From Balamuthia mandrillaris (taxonomy: Eukaryota; Discosea; Longamoebia; Balamuthiidae), in contig JAVKOQ010000023.1 in the NCBI GenBank assembly GCA_031835245.1, positions 101,001-165,000 of the forward strand: a stretch of 64,000 bases of DNA, read 5' to 3'. Shown in pieces: positions 1-10,631 of the stretch. Made by a program: the position numbers and the translations under genes. Within the stretch, counting starts at the first letter, position 1. The number at the start of each line of letters is the position of its first letter. The notes beneath the pieces were generated by a model, which worked only from the letters and a program-made list of their open reading frames with translations, did no database searches and was not told where the DNA came from.

Positions 1-60
1 TTTAATTGCTGATTCCTGTTGCAACACGGTATTAGAAGCAAGAAGAAGGAGAAAAAGAGG

Positions 61-261
61 ATGGAAGGAAGGAAGGAAGGAAGGAAGGAAGGAAGGAAGG
101 AAGGAAGGAAGGAAGGAAGGAAGGAAGGAAGGAAGGAAGGAAGGAAGGAAGGAAGGAAGGAAGGGAAGGAAGGAAGGAAGGAAGGAAGGAAGGAAGGAAG
201 GAAGGGAAGGAAGGAAGGAAGGAAGGAAGGAAGGAAGGAAGGAAGGAAGGAAGGAAGGAAG
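61..261. repeat. (GGAA)n microsatellite
   Basis: About 200 bp of almost pure GGAA/GAAG repeat with a few GGGAA interruptions, running into GAAGAACAA repeats up to about 300. It lies where the next CYP51 intron would be (that gene is on the minus strand), so it would be transcribed as a pyrimidine-rich TTCC tract. Its apparent open frames are repeat artefacts. Confidence 0.9.
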
Positions 262-365
262 AACAAGAAGAAGGAAGAAGAACAAGAACAAGAACAAGAA
301 GAATAAGAACGAAAGCCACAAAGAGCAAAAAAAAAACACAGAGAAAAAACAGCAGATATCAAAAC

Positions 366-833
366 CTGTGCCACAAGTCCGCTCCATAAACCACATTCGG
401 TCCAAAAATGGGCACAGAGAACTGGTAAGGCTCATCCTGGCTCAACTCTTTGTCGCTTTTGGCAAAGAAGGGGACGTGGGCCTCCGGTCCCACAAGGAAA
501 GTGAGCCTCTTACCGAAGAGCTTCAAAGTGAAGATCTCTCCTTTCTGCTTGTAGACTTGAGTGGCGTATTGCAACGGGCCGGAAGCAAAGTTGAGCCCAA
601 CGCCAACGAACGGAATCCAGCCGGAGACAATCGGCGGTAGCTGAGAGAGAGAGAGGTGAGAAGTTACAGAAAGAAAGGAGGAGCGACAACCAAACCTTTT
701 GGTTTGTGTTTTTGTACCGCCGGAAGAGAAAGAAAGCGGTTAGGAGCAACAATGTGGGGAGTAATGCCACCTGTAATGGAGGAAGTCCCCCCTCCAGGAG
801 CGACTCTTGCAACAGTCCTGTTGTGTGGTTCAT
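366..833 (-). CDS. CYP51: Lanosterol/sterol 14-alpha-demethylase (CYP51), first two exons only
   Basis: Partial gene reading off the left edge. Exon 1 is 833-696 (46 codons with a hydrophobic N-terminal anchor rich in Leu and Ala, ending in RRYKN). Exon 2 is 640-366, entered after a CT-rich acceptor and left at a GTTTTG donor. Exon 2 holds the conserved N-terminal block of CYP51: PPIVSGWIPFVGVG, then KGEIFTLKLFGKRLTFLVGPEA, SQDEPYQFSVPIFGPNVVY. These match the beta-sheet 1 and B-helix region of CYP51, the ER cytochrome P450 that removes the 14-alpha methyl group in sterol synthesis. The haem-binding Cys region lies outside the window, so completeness cannot be judged. The family call rests on motif recognition and is strong; the exact donor at 366 is inferred. 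Confidence 0.85.
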
Positions 834-1113
834 CCCTTCTCACTGTCAAATAAAATAACAGCGCAGGATGAACTAGTTTCGCCTCGGGCAACTGGTGGCC
901 TAACAACGCGTTCCTATATTAAATCTCCCTGTATTAAAAATGAAATATACCGTTGTTCCCGCGTTTGGTCGGTGCAGTCGTCCAGTTCATTACCATAGAG
1001 ATAGCTTTTAAAATGCTGCTCCATCTATTACTTCATTTTTTTTTTTCATATATTACACCAAGAGAAGAAGAAACAACGAGGAAGCAAACCAAAAGAACAA
1101 CAGGGTAACGAGA

Positions 1114-4100
1114 TCAGGATGGAGCCTCCCTGGAAGGAAACAACGTCCGAAACTTTGCAGCGGTCTTGGTCTTGCTCACCGCCCCTCCCTTCAAGCTCAT
1201 GCTCTTTGTTCTTCCAAGACTAACTATCCGCTGCTGTTGTTGCTGCTGCTGAAGATCACAACCGCAATTCATCATCATCGTCGAGGCACAGATGGGAGTG
1301 TAACTTCGTAACTTACAAACGCTGCTTCGGGACATATGTTTGATGTTCTTTGCCACCACTTCGGCATGTCTCTCCGCGTTGAATGCAAGTTTCTCTTCGG
1401 AAATCCAAACGCTTTGTGCAGACATGGATGAGAAAGACAACGATCTTGACAAGCCTCCAAGAGTGATCCTTCGAAAGGAAGCAGAAGGAGAAGAAGAAGA
1501 TGACGACGACGACAAAGAAGAGGAGGAGGTTTCTAAAGGAGGAGAAGATAGTGATGGTTGACTTGATCTCTGTTTTCGTCTGCGATAACGATGCATGGAA
1601 CCGGATGATAACGTCCGAGACCGTGTGACGAAAGTGGCAGAGGAACTGTCATAGGTGAATGAAGAGGACGATGAAGGAGAAGAAGAAAACAGTGAGGAAG
1701 ATGAAGGAGGTAAACATAGCGTTTCTATGCTAACGATGTCTCCCAGAGCAAAGACATTTGGCATGCCGCCCACCTGGAAGAAAGGATTGACGCGAACTTC
1801 TCCTCGCTCGTTCAACGCGGAGGCAAAGAGTTGCGAGGCAGAGCGGCGAAGAAACTCCGTGTTGGGCGCAAAACCGACTGCAGCATAGATGAGGTCCGCT
1901 GGAACGGATTTTTTGGTGTCTCCTCCGAGCTTGACGAGAACTCGTCGTTCTCGTGTTGGTGGTGATAGCTGTGGTAGAAAGTGTTGGTGCTGGTCTTCTC
2001 CAAGTTCTCTTTTTGGAGATAGGCCTCCGTCATATTGAATCCTAGGTGAAAGAGGACTCCTCCTCTTCTTCCGCTTTTCCTTGTGCTTCTTCTTCTTCTT
2101 CTTCTTTTTGCCAAGGTGTTTCTCGTCTTCTTCCATTTCTGCTTCTGCTTCTTCTTCTTCTTCTTCTTCTTCTTTGGGTTTGTCTCCACGAGCTGAAATG
2201 GAAGTAGACGACGAAGAGGAAGACGAAGAGGTGGAATCATCGTCATCTGCTTCTTCTTGTTCGGTTTCTTCTAGAGGTTGATGTTGCTGTGCTTGCTCTC
2301 GTTCCTCTTCTTCATAGTCAACAAGTTGCAACAAACATCTACCATCGTTCGTAAGTCCAACCACGAGATGATGAAACAAAAATGTGACGTTGTTCGCAAA
2401 GTGCTTTTGAAAGTGTTGCAACGCAAAAGCGGACGCTGAAGCCGGCATTCGGTGCAATAAGCGAGAACGCGGACAGACCAAAGTGAAGTGTTTGTTGCTG
2501 TAACGCGAAGTCAGCTCTCCGAGAAGTTCTATAGCCGTTGGGCCTCCTCCAACGATGACAATATGTTTGGTTCGTTCGTCGTTCAGAATGTTGGAAGCAT
2601 TGATGATGCTTTCAGCGCTTCTGCAATCTACAATCCTTTTGTCTTGAACTTCTTTGTTGAGAAAATCGGGTCTGTCGTTGCGTTTTTCTTGTTTTTCTTC
2701 GTCTTCTTCTTGTTCTTTCTTCTTCATGTTGTGGTCTTCTCCTTGTTCGTGTTTCTTTTTGGTTTGAAGCTGTTGTTGCTGTTCTTCTTCGATGAGCTGT
2801 GTAAGCTTTTCCAATTGTGTTTGTCTTCTATCTTCGGAAGATGGAGAGGCGATAGGTTCGGAAGATTCAGAGGAAGAAGAGGGCGTAGAGGAAGAGTAGG
2901 AGGACAATCCTAAACTAGCGGCTACGTCGTAACGAGACCCTGTACATATGCAGAGGTAGTTATACCGGAAGCATCTGCCATCCATCAAAATGACTTCCTT
3001 TGAAGTCACGCTCGACACTCCTTTTGCAGTTATATGAGAAAACAACAACTAGAAAGAAAGGGGACAAGAAAGAAAGCAAGAATGCTGAAGGAATAAAGAA
3101 AGAAGCGATACCTTCTTTACAAACCACAACTTCAGTCGATCCCAAATAACTCGTATGCTCCTTTCTCACTCTCTCTAATAGAAAGTTTTGTTGCTGCCGT
3201 TCGTTTATCTCTTTATCGTTATTACTTGTTGACGCTGTTACTGCTGTCGCTAGTTCAATAAAACTCGGAACAAACTCAAAGTAGCTTTTGGTGTCGATGA
3301 GCGTCACGTCCAAGTTTCGTTCTAAACGTTTTGCAATGGTGGAGCCGGCAAAACCGCCGCCTATAATGACCAGCTTCGCCTTCTCCACGAACCGATAGAA
3401 GAAGTAATCGTCCTGAAAGCGCTTATCCTGATCCACCACATGAACGATGATCTTCTTGCGAACGAGCCTGTCGCCGAGTTGAACTGCCTCAGCTCTAGTT
3501 TTGACTTTTGTGTTTCGTAATAACCAGTCGACAGCTTCTGAGGCTGATGGTGGATGATATAACAAAATAAAAGAACAATAAGAAGAAGCCAAAATGAAAA
3601 AAATAATAGAGGAGGGAGGAGGAAGGAGAGAGAACTTACCAACGAAGCAACAAGAATAGGTTTTTAAATGCCACCGTCTACTTTGTACATTGAATCCAGT
3701 TACAGTGTTCATAGCTTTCACGACGAGGTCATGCAAGTGCTGTTGATGAAACATAACACAGTCAACATTGTCTTAAAAACAGAACAGAAGAAAGAGTGGT
3801 ATACCTCGTCACTTGCCATGTAATATTCCAAAGTTCCTTCTTGCTCTTTTTCTTGTTCATTCTTGTTGTTATAGTGGTTGTTGTTACTGGCGAATTCGTT
3901 CTCGTTCTTGTTCTTGTGGATCGTTTGTTCGGAGGAAGAACCTGGCAGAGCAGCAACAGCTTCTTCTGAAGCAGCCTTCTCTTGTGCCAACAGCTCTCGT
4001 TTGTAAGTTTCTAATATTTCCAATATCTCTGCAAAACCTGGTCTCTCTAATAATTGCTACATCAACAAGTGATAAAACCATAACAAACAAGAACGAACCC

Positions 4101-5193
4101 ACCTTCAGGATCTTCTTTCCAACACCGAGTCATAAGGTCACGAAAGACTGGAGGACAGTCGGAAGGAATCACTGGCCGTCTTCCTTCTTTCACAACTTCG
4201 AGCGCGACTTTCAATAGCGATTCTTCTGGATATGGCTCTTGCCTGGAGTAACAGAAACAATGGAAGAGGATGGCAGAGAACGAGGAAAGAGAATGATAAG
4301 AGAAGGAGAAAAGAGAGATGAAAGAGAAGCAGAGAAAGGGAACAGTGTGTACATAGTAACAAGCTCATAAAGAAATACTCCAAACGAGAAAGCGTCGCTT
4401 TTTTGGGAGTAGACGCGATTGACGATGGACTCGGGAGCCATATGCTTGACCGGTCCAAAGTTAGTGCCAGTAACGCCTTGGCCGCCTTCCGCCAAAGCCA
4501 AGCGCGAGAGACCAAAGTCTGAAACCATCGCCACCAAGTTACCATCCAACAGAAAGTTACGAGCCGCCAAGTCGCTATGTGCAATAAAGGAGTGAGGTCA
4601 TTCCATTTTCTTAAAAATCTTTCTCACTCTTTTCTTGTTCTCTTTTTCTCTCTCTCTTCTCTGTCCGCTCTATTCCTTCATTCCTTCTTTCCATTTGCTT
4701 CTCTATGTTTCTCTATGCTTCTCTCTCTTTGTTTTGTTTTAAGGCGTTTCTGTACCGATGAACGATGTGTTCGCAATGCGTGTGAAACACTCCGGCAGCT
4801 GCATCACGAGCGAACCCAACTCTGGTCAGCCAATCCACATTGGGATGGGCCTTGAGGTAGTCGTGAATGCTGCCGTTGCGATGATAGGGTGATACCAAAC
4901 ATACGTTTGGTGGTTTTGTACATACACCTTTGTTTTAAAAAAGAAAGGAGAGGACGGGAGGATGAGTGAAGAACGGGAGATAGGGGAAGCGAAGCGAGAT
5001 GATGAGAAGAGAGTGAAGAAACAAGAGATGAGAGAACAACAGAACAAAAGCGAACAGAAGCGATAAGAGAAAGAGAAGAAAGAACCAATCGAACGAACCT
5101 ATGGACTCCAATACATTGGGATGACTGCCTAAGGAACTGTTGGTAACAAGAGCACAAGACAAAAAAAAAGAACGGGTTGCTGTTGTTTAGAAG

Positions 5194-5227
<34 letters not shown>

Positions 5228-5427
5228 GAGAACAGAGCAAAAAAAAAACATTACGCCATGAGACTAGCCTCCCTCCGGATCTGCTCCAACTCCACCTCGG
5301 TAATGCGAACCAGGTTCAGCCTCTTCACCGCCACCTGTGCTCCTCTCCACGTCGCTCTGTAGACCGTCCCAAAAGCTCCTCTGTATTATTGTTTTAACAT
5401 GTTGCAGAAGCCCAGGAGAGAGGAGAG

Positions 5428-5465
<38 letters not shown>

Positions 5466-5799
5466 AAGAAACCGACCGGCCGATCGGTTCGTTGTCAAAC
5501 TGTATTTCGGAAAAGTCTATTTCGCGGTGAGGATACATCTGTCCGAACGACAGAGAGAAAGGCAGTCCTAAAGAGGGTGCCCGTGTGGTCCGCGTGGCGT
5601 GGTTTTCCTCCGGAGAAGCAGCGGAGGCGGAGGAGGAGGCGGTTTGTAAGTAAGGTGAAACGATGAGGCCACCGCCTTCTCGGTTGCTGTCCTCCTCCTC
5701 GTTCAGCAAAAGTGAGTCCTCAAAGTAGGTGGCCAACGCGGCATCGTTCAGGTCGAGGGAGGCGGAACCGAGGGGAGCCTCCTCCACCTCTCTCTGCAT
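1114..5799 (-). CDS. Tyrosine-kinase-like kinase - DEP - FAD/NAD(P) oxidoreductase (AIFM2/FSP1-like) fusion
   Basis: Ten exons: 5799-5477, 5380-5255, 5136-5099, 4927-4756, 4574-4353, 4242-4103, 4046-3805, 3739-3640, 3543-3112, 3020-1114; 3702 nt, about 1233 aa, phases consistent throughout. Residues ~105-355 are a protein kinase: GRGAFGTV loop, VAVK lysine (~127), HRDLAARN catalytic loop (~219-226), SDFGLSR, then APES and a DAFSFGV helix F. Residues ~422-506 are a DEP domain (HLHDLVV, EAVDWLL, AVQLGDRL, DDYFFYRF). From ~507 comes a two-dinucleotide-binding oxidoreductase: VIIGGGFAG, a CTGS strand, a second IVIVGGGPTAIELLGE (~755) and FALGDIV, as in AIFM2/FSP1 and type II NADH dehydrogenases. 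Long Ser, Glu and Lys tracts interrupt the C-terminal half. The fusion rests on unbroken splice phase across both domain borders. A mis-joined pair of genes is the main alternative, but there is no stop or promoter-sized gap between 3048 and 5099. Confidence 0.75.
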
Positions 5800-6426
5800 C
5801 GTCGTCCACGTATTTCTTGTTTGGTGCTATACAAATTCGTCGACAATATTCTCCGTTCTCAATTAATCTGGAAAAAAATCATTTTTCTCGAAATAACCGA
5901 TTATTCCTTTATTTTAGCTGAGCAAGCATTATTTTCGATGATAATCGATAGAAGCTCTAAACAATAGGAAACGGAAAAAAATGTTTGTAGAAGCGTAAGA
6001 AAAATCGCGTGGCAAATTTACCAAACAAGGAAAATCACCTTAATATCCACCTTAATTCATCTTCCCTTAACGTCCACCGGCCGTCCAGCTTCCTGCATGG
6101 ACATCTTTTTGATGCTCCCCACCTTTGTAACGGCAATCCCGATTTGCCTCGAAGTCGTTGTTGCGTTAGCTTTGGTTTAGGTGGGAGAATTAAATTTGAT
6201 AGCCGCAGTAGTGGATAGATTTTCTTCTGCTCTTCTGCTTCCCTTGACGAAACAGACAAACCAAGAAAGAAACCAAGAAAGACGTAACACCATTTTTTTT
6301 TTTTTTTTTTTTGGGGGTGCAAGCAACAAACAAAAGAACCCGACGTCGTTTTTGTGGTGTGGTGGTAAAAACCCCCTTCTCCTCCTCGGTTCCCCCCAAT
6401 TTCTTTCTCTAAGCTCATCTCATCTC

Positions 6427-6474
<48 letters not shown>

Positions 6475-6513
6475 CTTGGCAAAGAAAGACAGAAGAGAAA
6501 GAAAACAAAAGAA
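5800..6513. promoter_or_regulatory. Divergent promoter region between the fusion kinase and MIOX
   Basis: About 710 bp separating two divergent start codons. The part nearest the kinase gene (5820-6010) is AT-rich. The part nearest MIOX carries a T-run (6294-6312) and a 40-bp CT repeat (6429-6468) that probably lies in the MIOX 5' leader. No coding potential beyond simple-sequence frames. Confidence 0.4.
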
Positions 6514-7758
6514 ATGGGCAAGCACAAGGAAAAGAAGAGCGACAGCGTCACCGACGAGCTTCACCTCACCAAAGAGGTCCACCAGTTTCGCAACTACGGA
6601 GTTAACAAGTATGAGGAGCGCGTGAGGAACAACTACCGCCAGAACCACGTCAACCAGACCTACGCCTTTGCCTCCGAGATGAAGAAGAAGTACTCTCAGC
6701 TCAACACAGGCATTGAGATGAGCATTTGGTTTGTTTTTTTTTTCTTCTTTTTCTGTTTTTTTTTTTTCTTTTTTTTTAACGTTTTTTTTTATTTCCTTCA
6801 AAAATATTCTCTCTTTTTTTTTAAAAAAAAAACCAAAACAAAAGGGAGGCAGCCGAGCTTCTCAATGACATTGTGGATGACTCGGACCCCGACCTGGGCC
6901 TCCCTCAAATCGTCCACTTGTTACAAACCGCAGGTATGGGTCTCTCTTTTTCGTATTCTTTTTCTTTGTTTTCATTTCTTTCTTTTCTTTTCTTTTTTTT
7001 CCCTTTTTTCCGTGTTTCTGTCGACTTTCTGTTTTTCTGTCGACTTTCTGTTTTTGTCGACTATTTCTGTCGACATTCTGCGACATATTTTTGTCGACTC
7101 ACCGCACAACAAACTTTGCAGAGGCCCTTCGTGCCCAATTCCCAGGAGAGGAATACGACTGGCTCCACCTGACCGGCTTCATTCATGACCTTGGCAAGCT
7201 GCTCGCTCATCCCCGCTTCCCTCAATGCTTCAACCAACCCCAATGGGCCGTTGTGGGCGATACCTTCCCGCTCGGCTGCCCCTTCTCCGACTCGATCGTC
7301 TACAGAGAGTACTTTAAGGAAAATCCTGACATGAACGTGAGTGAGTACCAACAATCGGAGAACGGCATCTACTCTGCTGGTTGTGGGCTGGAGAACTTGC
7401 TCATGAGCTGGGGCCACGACGAGTACATGTATCAAGTGTGCGTTGGCAATGGATGCACATTGCCGCCTGAGGGACTTTACATCATCCGTTTTCACTCCTT
7501 CTATCCTTACCATCAGGCCGGAGCCTATGCTCAATTCACCAACGAAACAGATCATGCTATGTTCCCTTGGATAAAGGTTTGTTTTGTTTTTATTTTTCAG
7601 TTGTTTTACACTTTGTGTTAACCACTTCCACATAAAAGGCGTTCCAAAAGTGCGATTTGTATAGCAAGGACGAGGAGTCCAAAATCGATGTGGAGGCGTT
7701 GAAACCCTACTACCAGGGCCTCATCAAGAAGTACTTTCCTGAGAAGCTAAAGTGGTGA
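6514..7758 (+). CDS. MIOX: Myo-inositol oxygenase (MIOX)
   Basis: Four exons: 6514-6728, 6845-6933, 7122-7576, 7639-7758; 879 nt, 292 aa, close to the ~285 aa usual for the family. MIOX is a cytosolic di-iron enzyme that opens myo-inositol to D-glucuronate. Diagnostic stretches: QFRNYGVNKYEERVRNNYRQ near the N terminus, MSIWEAAELLNDIVDDSDPD across the first intron, the metal ligands in HLTGFIHDLGKLL, the block QWAVVGDTFPLGCPF, SWGHDEYMY, and FHSFYPYH; the C terminus ends PEKLKW. The N-terminal 20 residues are Lys-rich and family-unlike. The start is the first ATG after an A-rich leader and keeps the whole domain. Introns are T-rich; the second contains repeats of TTTCTGTCGAC. Confidence 0.95.
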
Positions 7759-8284
7759 AGTGTTTTATTTTTCTTTATTTTTTCCCAACAAAAAAATAGA
7801 AAGCAAGAGCAAAGAAGAGATGAGAGCAATAGTTGTTTGTTGCTTTTTTTTAAAATGTTATGTTATTGCGGTTCGCTATGCGACTTGTACACGTTTGTTA
7901 ATGTTTTGTTTTTTTATTCTCGATGTTTATTTTAGATTTTTTTTTAACATAAAAAGACTTTTGTTATCACGAAAGGTTTTATTCTTGGTTTCAGATTTAA
8001 TTATTAATTGAATGAATTAACAACTTCTCTCTTATCGGAAGGCGAAGGGGCTCAATATTGGTGGAAGACGAGATCCAACCCTTCCCCTAAGAAAGGGGTA
8101 CAACGAGGAACAAATGCGTACTGCACAGACCCCGTATCCAGGAACAGGCCACACAACGAGATCTCAATTAATATAGAGTTTTCAGGAAGTAACCGACCTC
8201 AATACCATTTTTCTTGTTCTTTTTTAGCGTTCTCCTTCTTTTTTTGTTTTTCATAACATAACCAACAAACCACGACATAGAAAG
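7759..8284. other. Intergenic, no gene seen
   Basis: AT-rich downstream of MIOX to about 8010, then a more balanced block (8010-8180) without a convincing frame, ending in the leader of the aquaporin pseudogene. Nothing recognised. Confidence 0.5.
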
Positions 8285-8975
8285 ATGGGACTCACTCTGC
8301 CAGTACCAATGCACAAAGTCAGCCTGATGGCGGCCTCCTTCATAGTGGAGTTGAAACCAACCAAAAATGCCGCTGTGTCCTCGGGCAGAGGAAAGCTCTC
8401 CTTGTTTCGTCTGCTGGGTTACTGGCTGGCTCAGCTCTTTGGCGCTCTTCTCGGCGTGTTGGTACGGTTTTGGCTTCCACTTCCTCCACTCACCATTTCT
8501 TTGTTGCTTAAACGCTTTTGTTTATATAAAACAAAGGCGTATTGGGTGATATCATACGAAACGTTCGAGGTCCACCCAGCGGACTGGTTCAACTCAGGAC
8601 AAGCCTTGGCTGCTGAACTGTTCTTCTCCTTTCTTCTGATCAATGGGGTGGTACAAACGGTCGTCACGGACACCCTGGCCTGCAACCCCTTCTTCGGCTT
8701 GGCCATCGGCTTCTGCATTACCGCTGGTGCCATTGCTGTTGGACGTATGTTTTTGATCTTTCATTCAGAGTTAACGGCAAAAAAACTAACGCAACCAACA
8801 AACTAGAACACAGAGGTATGCTGTCATGACCGCTGGACCAAACCGTCCCCCAAATATAGAGGTGAAATTCTAAAGGGCGAGGAGAAGGAGGAGGAAGAAG
8901 ATGAAGTCGTTCGATTCAAGCTCAACAAGTTAAACCAAGTGGAGAGCGAAGATAAGAAGGGCTCAGCTTCGACCA
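8285..8975 (+). pseudogene. Aquaporin pseudogene
   Basis: A decayed copy of the aquaporins at 9420, 18557 and 20403. The start (MGLTLPVPMHK) and first 23 codons match their exon 1, then the sequence jumps straight into exon 2. The first two membrane helices, the first NP box and the intron between them are gone, as is a short stretch coding LGVFL. Exon 3 (8538-8745) is recognisable (NSGQALAAELFFSFLLI, FFGLAIGFC). The exon 4 region (8811-8975) lacks the GGGFNPAV box and has in-frame stops, though the acidic tail can still be traced (FKLNKLNQVE). With half the pore missing it cannot encode a channel. Similarity to the intact copies is direct; the order of losses is inferred. Confidence 0.85.
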
Positions 8976-9107
8976 GGTTTGTAGATAGGAGAAAGGACTG
9001 TATATACAGGTGCAACAAAACAAAGATATATATATATGCTTATTTAACTGTATGAGAACCCGTGAGTCAAGAAGAGTGCCAAAGGGATATACGAGTAAAA
9101 CAACAAA

Positions 9108-9147
<40 letters not shown>

Positions 9148-9419
9148 AAAAGAGGAAAGAGAGAGAAAGGCAGGATGAAAATGTTTGTCACTCTGTTATA
9201 CTAAGGGGAGGTGCTATGTCCAATGTGTCAAAAATACAGAGGAAAGTTGGGGGATAGACCGTTGGCAATCCACGGCTGCTGTATTCTCCAAGGCGAACCT
9301 CTTGATGACTTTGTTAAAAAAGTCCAACAAGCGCCATCTTGCTCGTAAAAAAAAACCAATATCCGAACGAGAGCCCGTCTGCCGTTGTTGCTTGTTGTTT
9401 TGCTGCTTCCTTCCTCGAC
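8976..9419. other. Intergenic with (GA)n at ~9112-9142
   Basis: Separates the aquaporin pseudogene from the next aquaporin. A short GA dinucleotide tract lies near 9112-9142. The last ~180 bp is open in the frame of the downstream aquaporin but does not resemble the N termini of its paralogues, so I treat it as leader. Confidence 0.5.
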
Positions 9420-10543
9420 ATGAAGCTGAGGACGAGGTGGATGGCTGTCCCTGGAGCATTGGACAAGGCCTGCGCCGCGGTGGCTCCGTTCCTCACGGAG
9501 CTGGTGGGCGCCTTCATGTTCATGCTCACCATCGGGCTCTCGGTGCTGAGCGGAGGGGAGCTGGCTCCCCTGGCCATCGGGATCTCCCTGATGATCCTGG
9601 TCTACTGCGGCGGACACATCTCTGGAGGGCATTTCAACCCTTGTATGGTGTACCAGTTTTTTTTTTCTCTCTCTCTTTTCTTTGTGCCTCACCGCAGAGC
9701 GGCTAACTCATGGCTCATGGCTGCTCCGCAACGGATCTTCTCACTAAAGCGGTGTCGTTGGGGGTGTTTCTCACGGACAGAGGCAAGCTCTCCTTCTGTC
9801 GCTTGGTGGGCTATTGGATTGCGCAGTTCTTGGGTGGTTTTCTTGGAGCGTTGGTAAGGCACTTCTTCATCGACGTTCGGTGGAGACCTCCAGGTTTGTC
9901 TGACTCCAACGCTTTAAACAAAAATAGACGTACTGGGGGATGACCTACCGTACCTTTCCGCTCAGGTCAGGAGCTGGGTTCAACGCAGGGCAAGCGTTCG
10001 CGGCCGAGCTCTTCTTCTCCTTCCTGCTGATCCACGCGGTCCTGCAAACGGCAACCACCAAGACCCAAGCCGGCAACTCCTTCTTCGGCTTGGCCATTGG
10101 CTTGAGCGTTACTGCCGGCGGGGTCGCCGTTGGACGTATGTTATTTAACATGGTTCTGTTCTGTTCTGCTTGTTGTTGTTGTTGTTGTTGTTGAAGAACA
10201 AAAGGCCTAAGCAGAAGCAAACAAACCAGAGCACATGCCGATCTCAGGAGGAGGGTTCAACCCAGCAGTCACGACAGGAGCCATCATCGTCAATGCCATC
10301 GCGGAAGGGGCACAGCGGTTAGAGTACATCTGGGTCTACTGGTTGGGTCCCTTCGTGGCCTCCTTTGTTGCCGCTTTGTTGTTCCGCGTGACCAACCGAG
10401 TCGAGTTCAAGAGAGGCTACGAAGACCCAGACGAACAGGAAGATGCATCGCTCAGACCAAAGCGCAAGAAGAAGTGGCGGAAAAGAGTGAAGAGGGAAGA
10501 GCAGCAGGACTCAGGCTCCTCTTTCGCCGACGACCAATTGTAG
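9420..10543 (+). CDS. Aquaporin-family (MIP) channel, copy A
   Basis: Four exons: 9420-9642, 9750-9853, 9928-10135, 10230-10543; 849 nt, 282 aa. A membrane channel with LVGAFMFMLTIGLSVLSGG in helix 1-2, SGGHFNPS(V) as first pore box (split by intron 1), helix 3-5 blocks RLVGYWIAQFLGGFLGAL and AAELFFSFLLI, TTKTQAGNSFFGLAIG, and ISGGGFNPAVTTG as second pore box. The cytosolic tail is charged and ends FADDQL. Both pore boxes are unorthodox: NPS in the first, and Val where most aquaporins have the selectivity-filter Arg in the second. Water permeability therefore cannot be assumed. The N terminus (MKLRTRWMAV) differs from copies B and C; ATG 9441 is an alternative start. Convergent with the JMJD8 gene, 88 bp apart. 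Confidence 0.88.
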
Positions 10544-10631
10544 CTTTTTTGGTTTTGTTTAAAAAAGAAGGTTAGTCGTGCTTCGTTCGTCGTTCGTTTA
10601 TGTTTTGTGTTTTTGTTGTTTGTCAGACGTG

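Noticed and set aside
19-328. Lys/Glu/Gly/Arg and Leu/Pro/Ser/Phe repeat frames at the left end
   Set aside because: Translation of a GGAA microsatellite in an intron region.
3021-3048. Acceptor TTTCTTTCTAG giving an exon start at 3048 in the fusion gene
   Set aside because: It breaks the phase by one base. The AAAAG acceptor before 3020 preserves frame and the oxidoreductase alignment.
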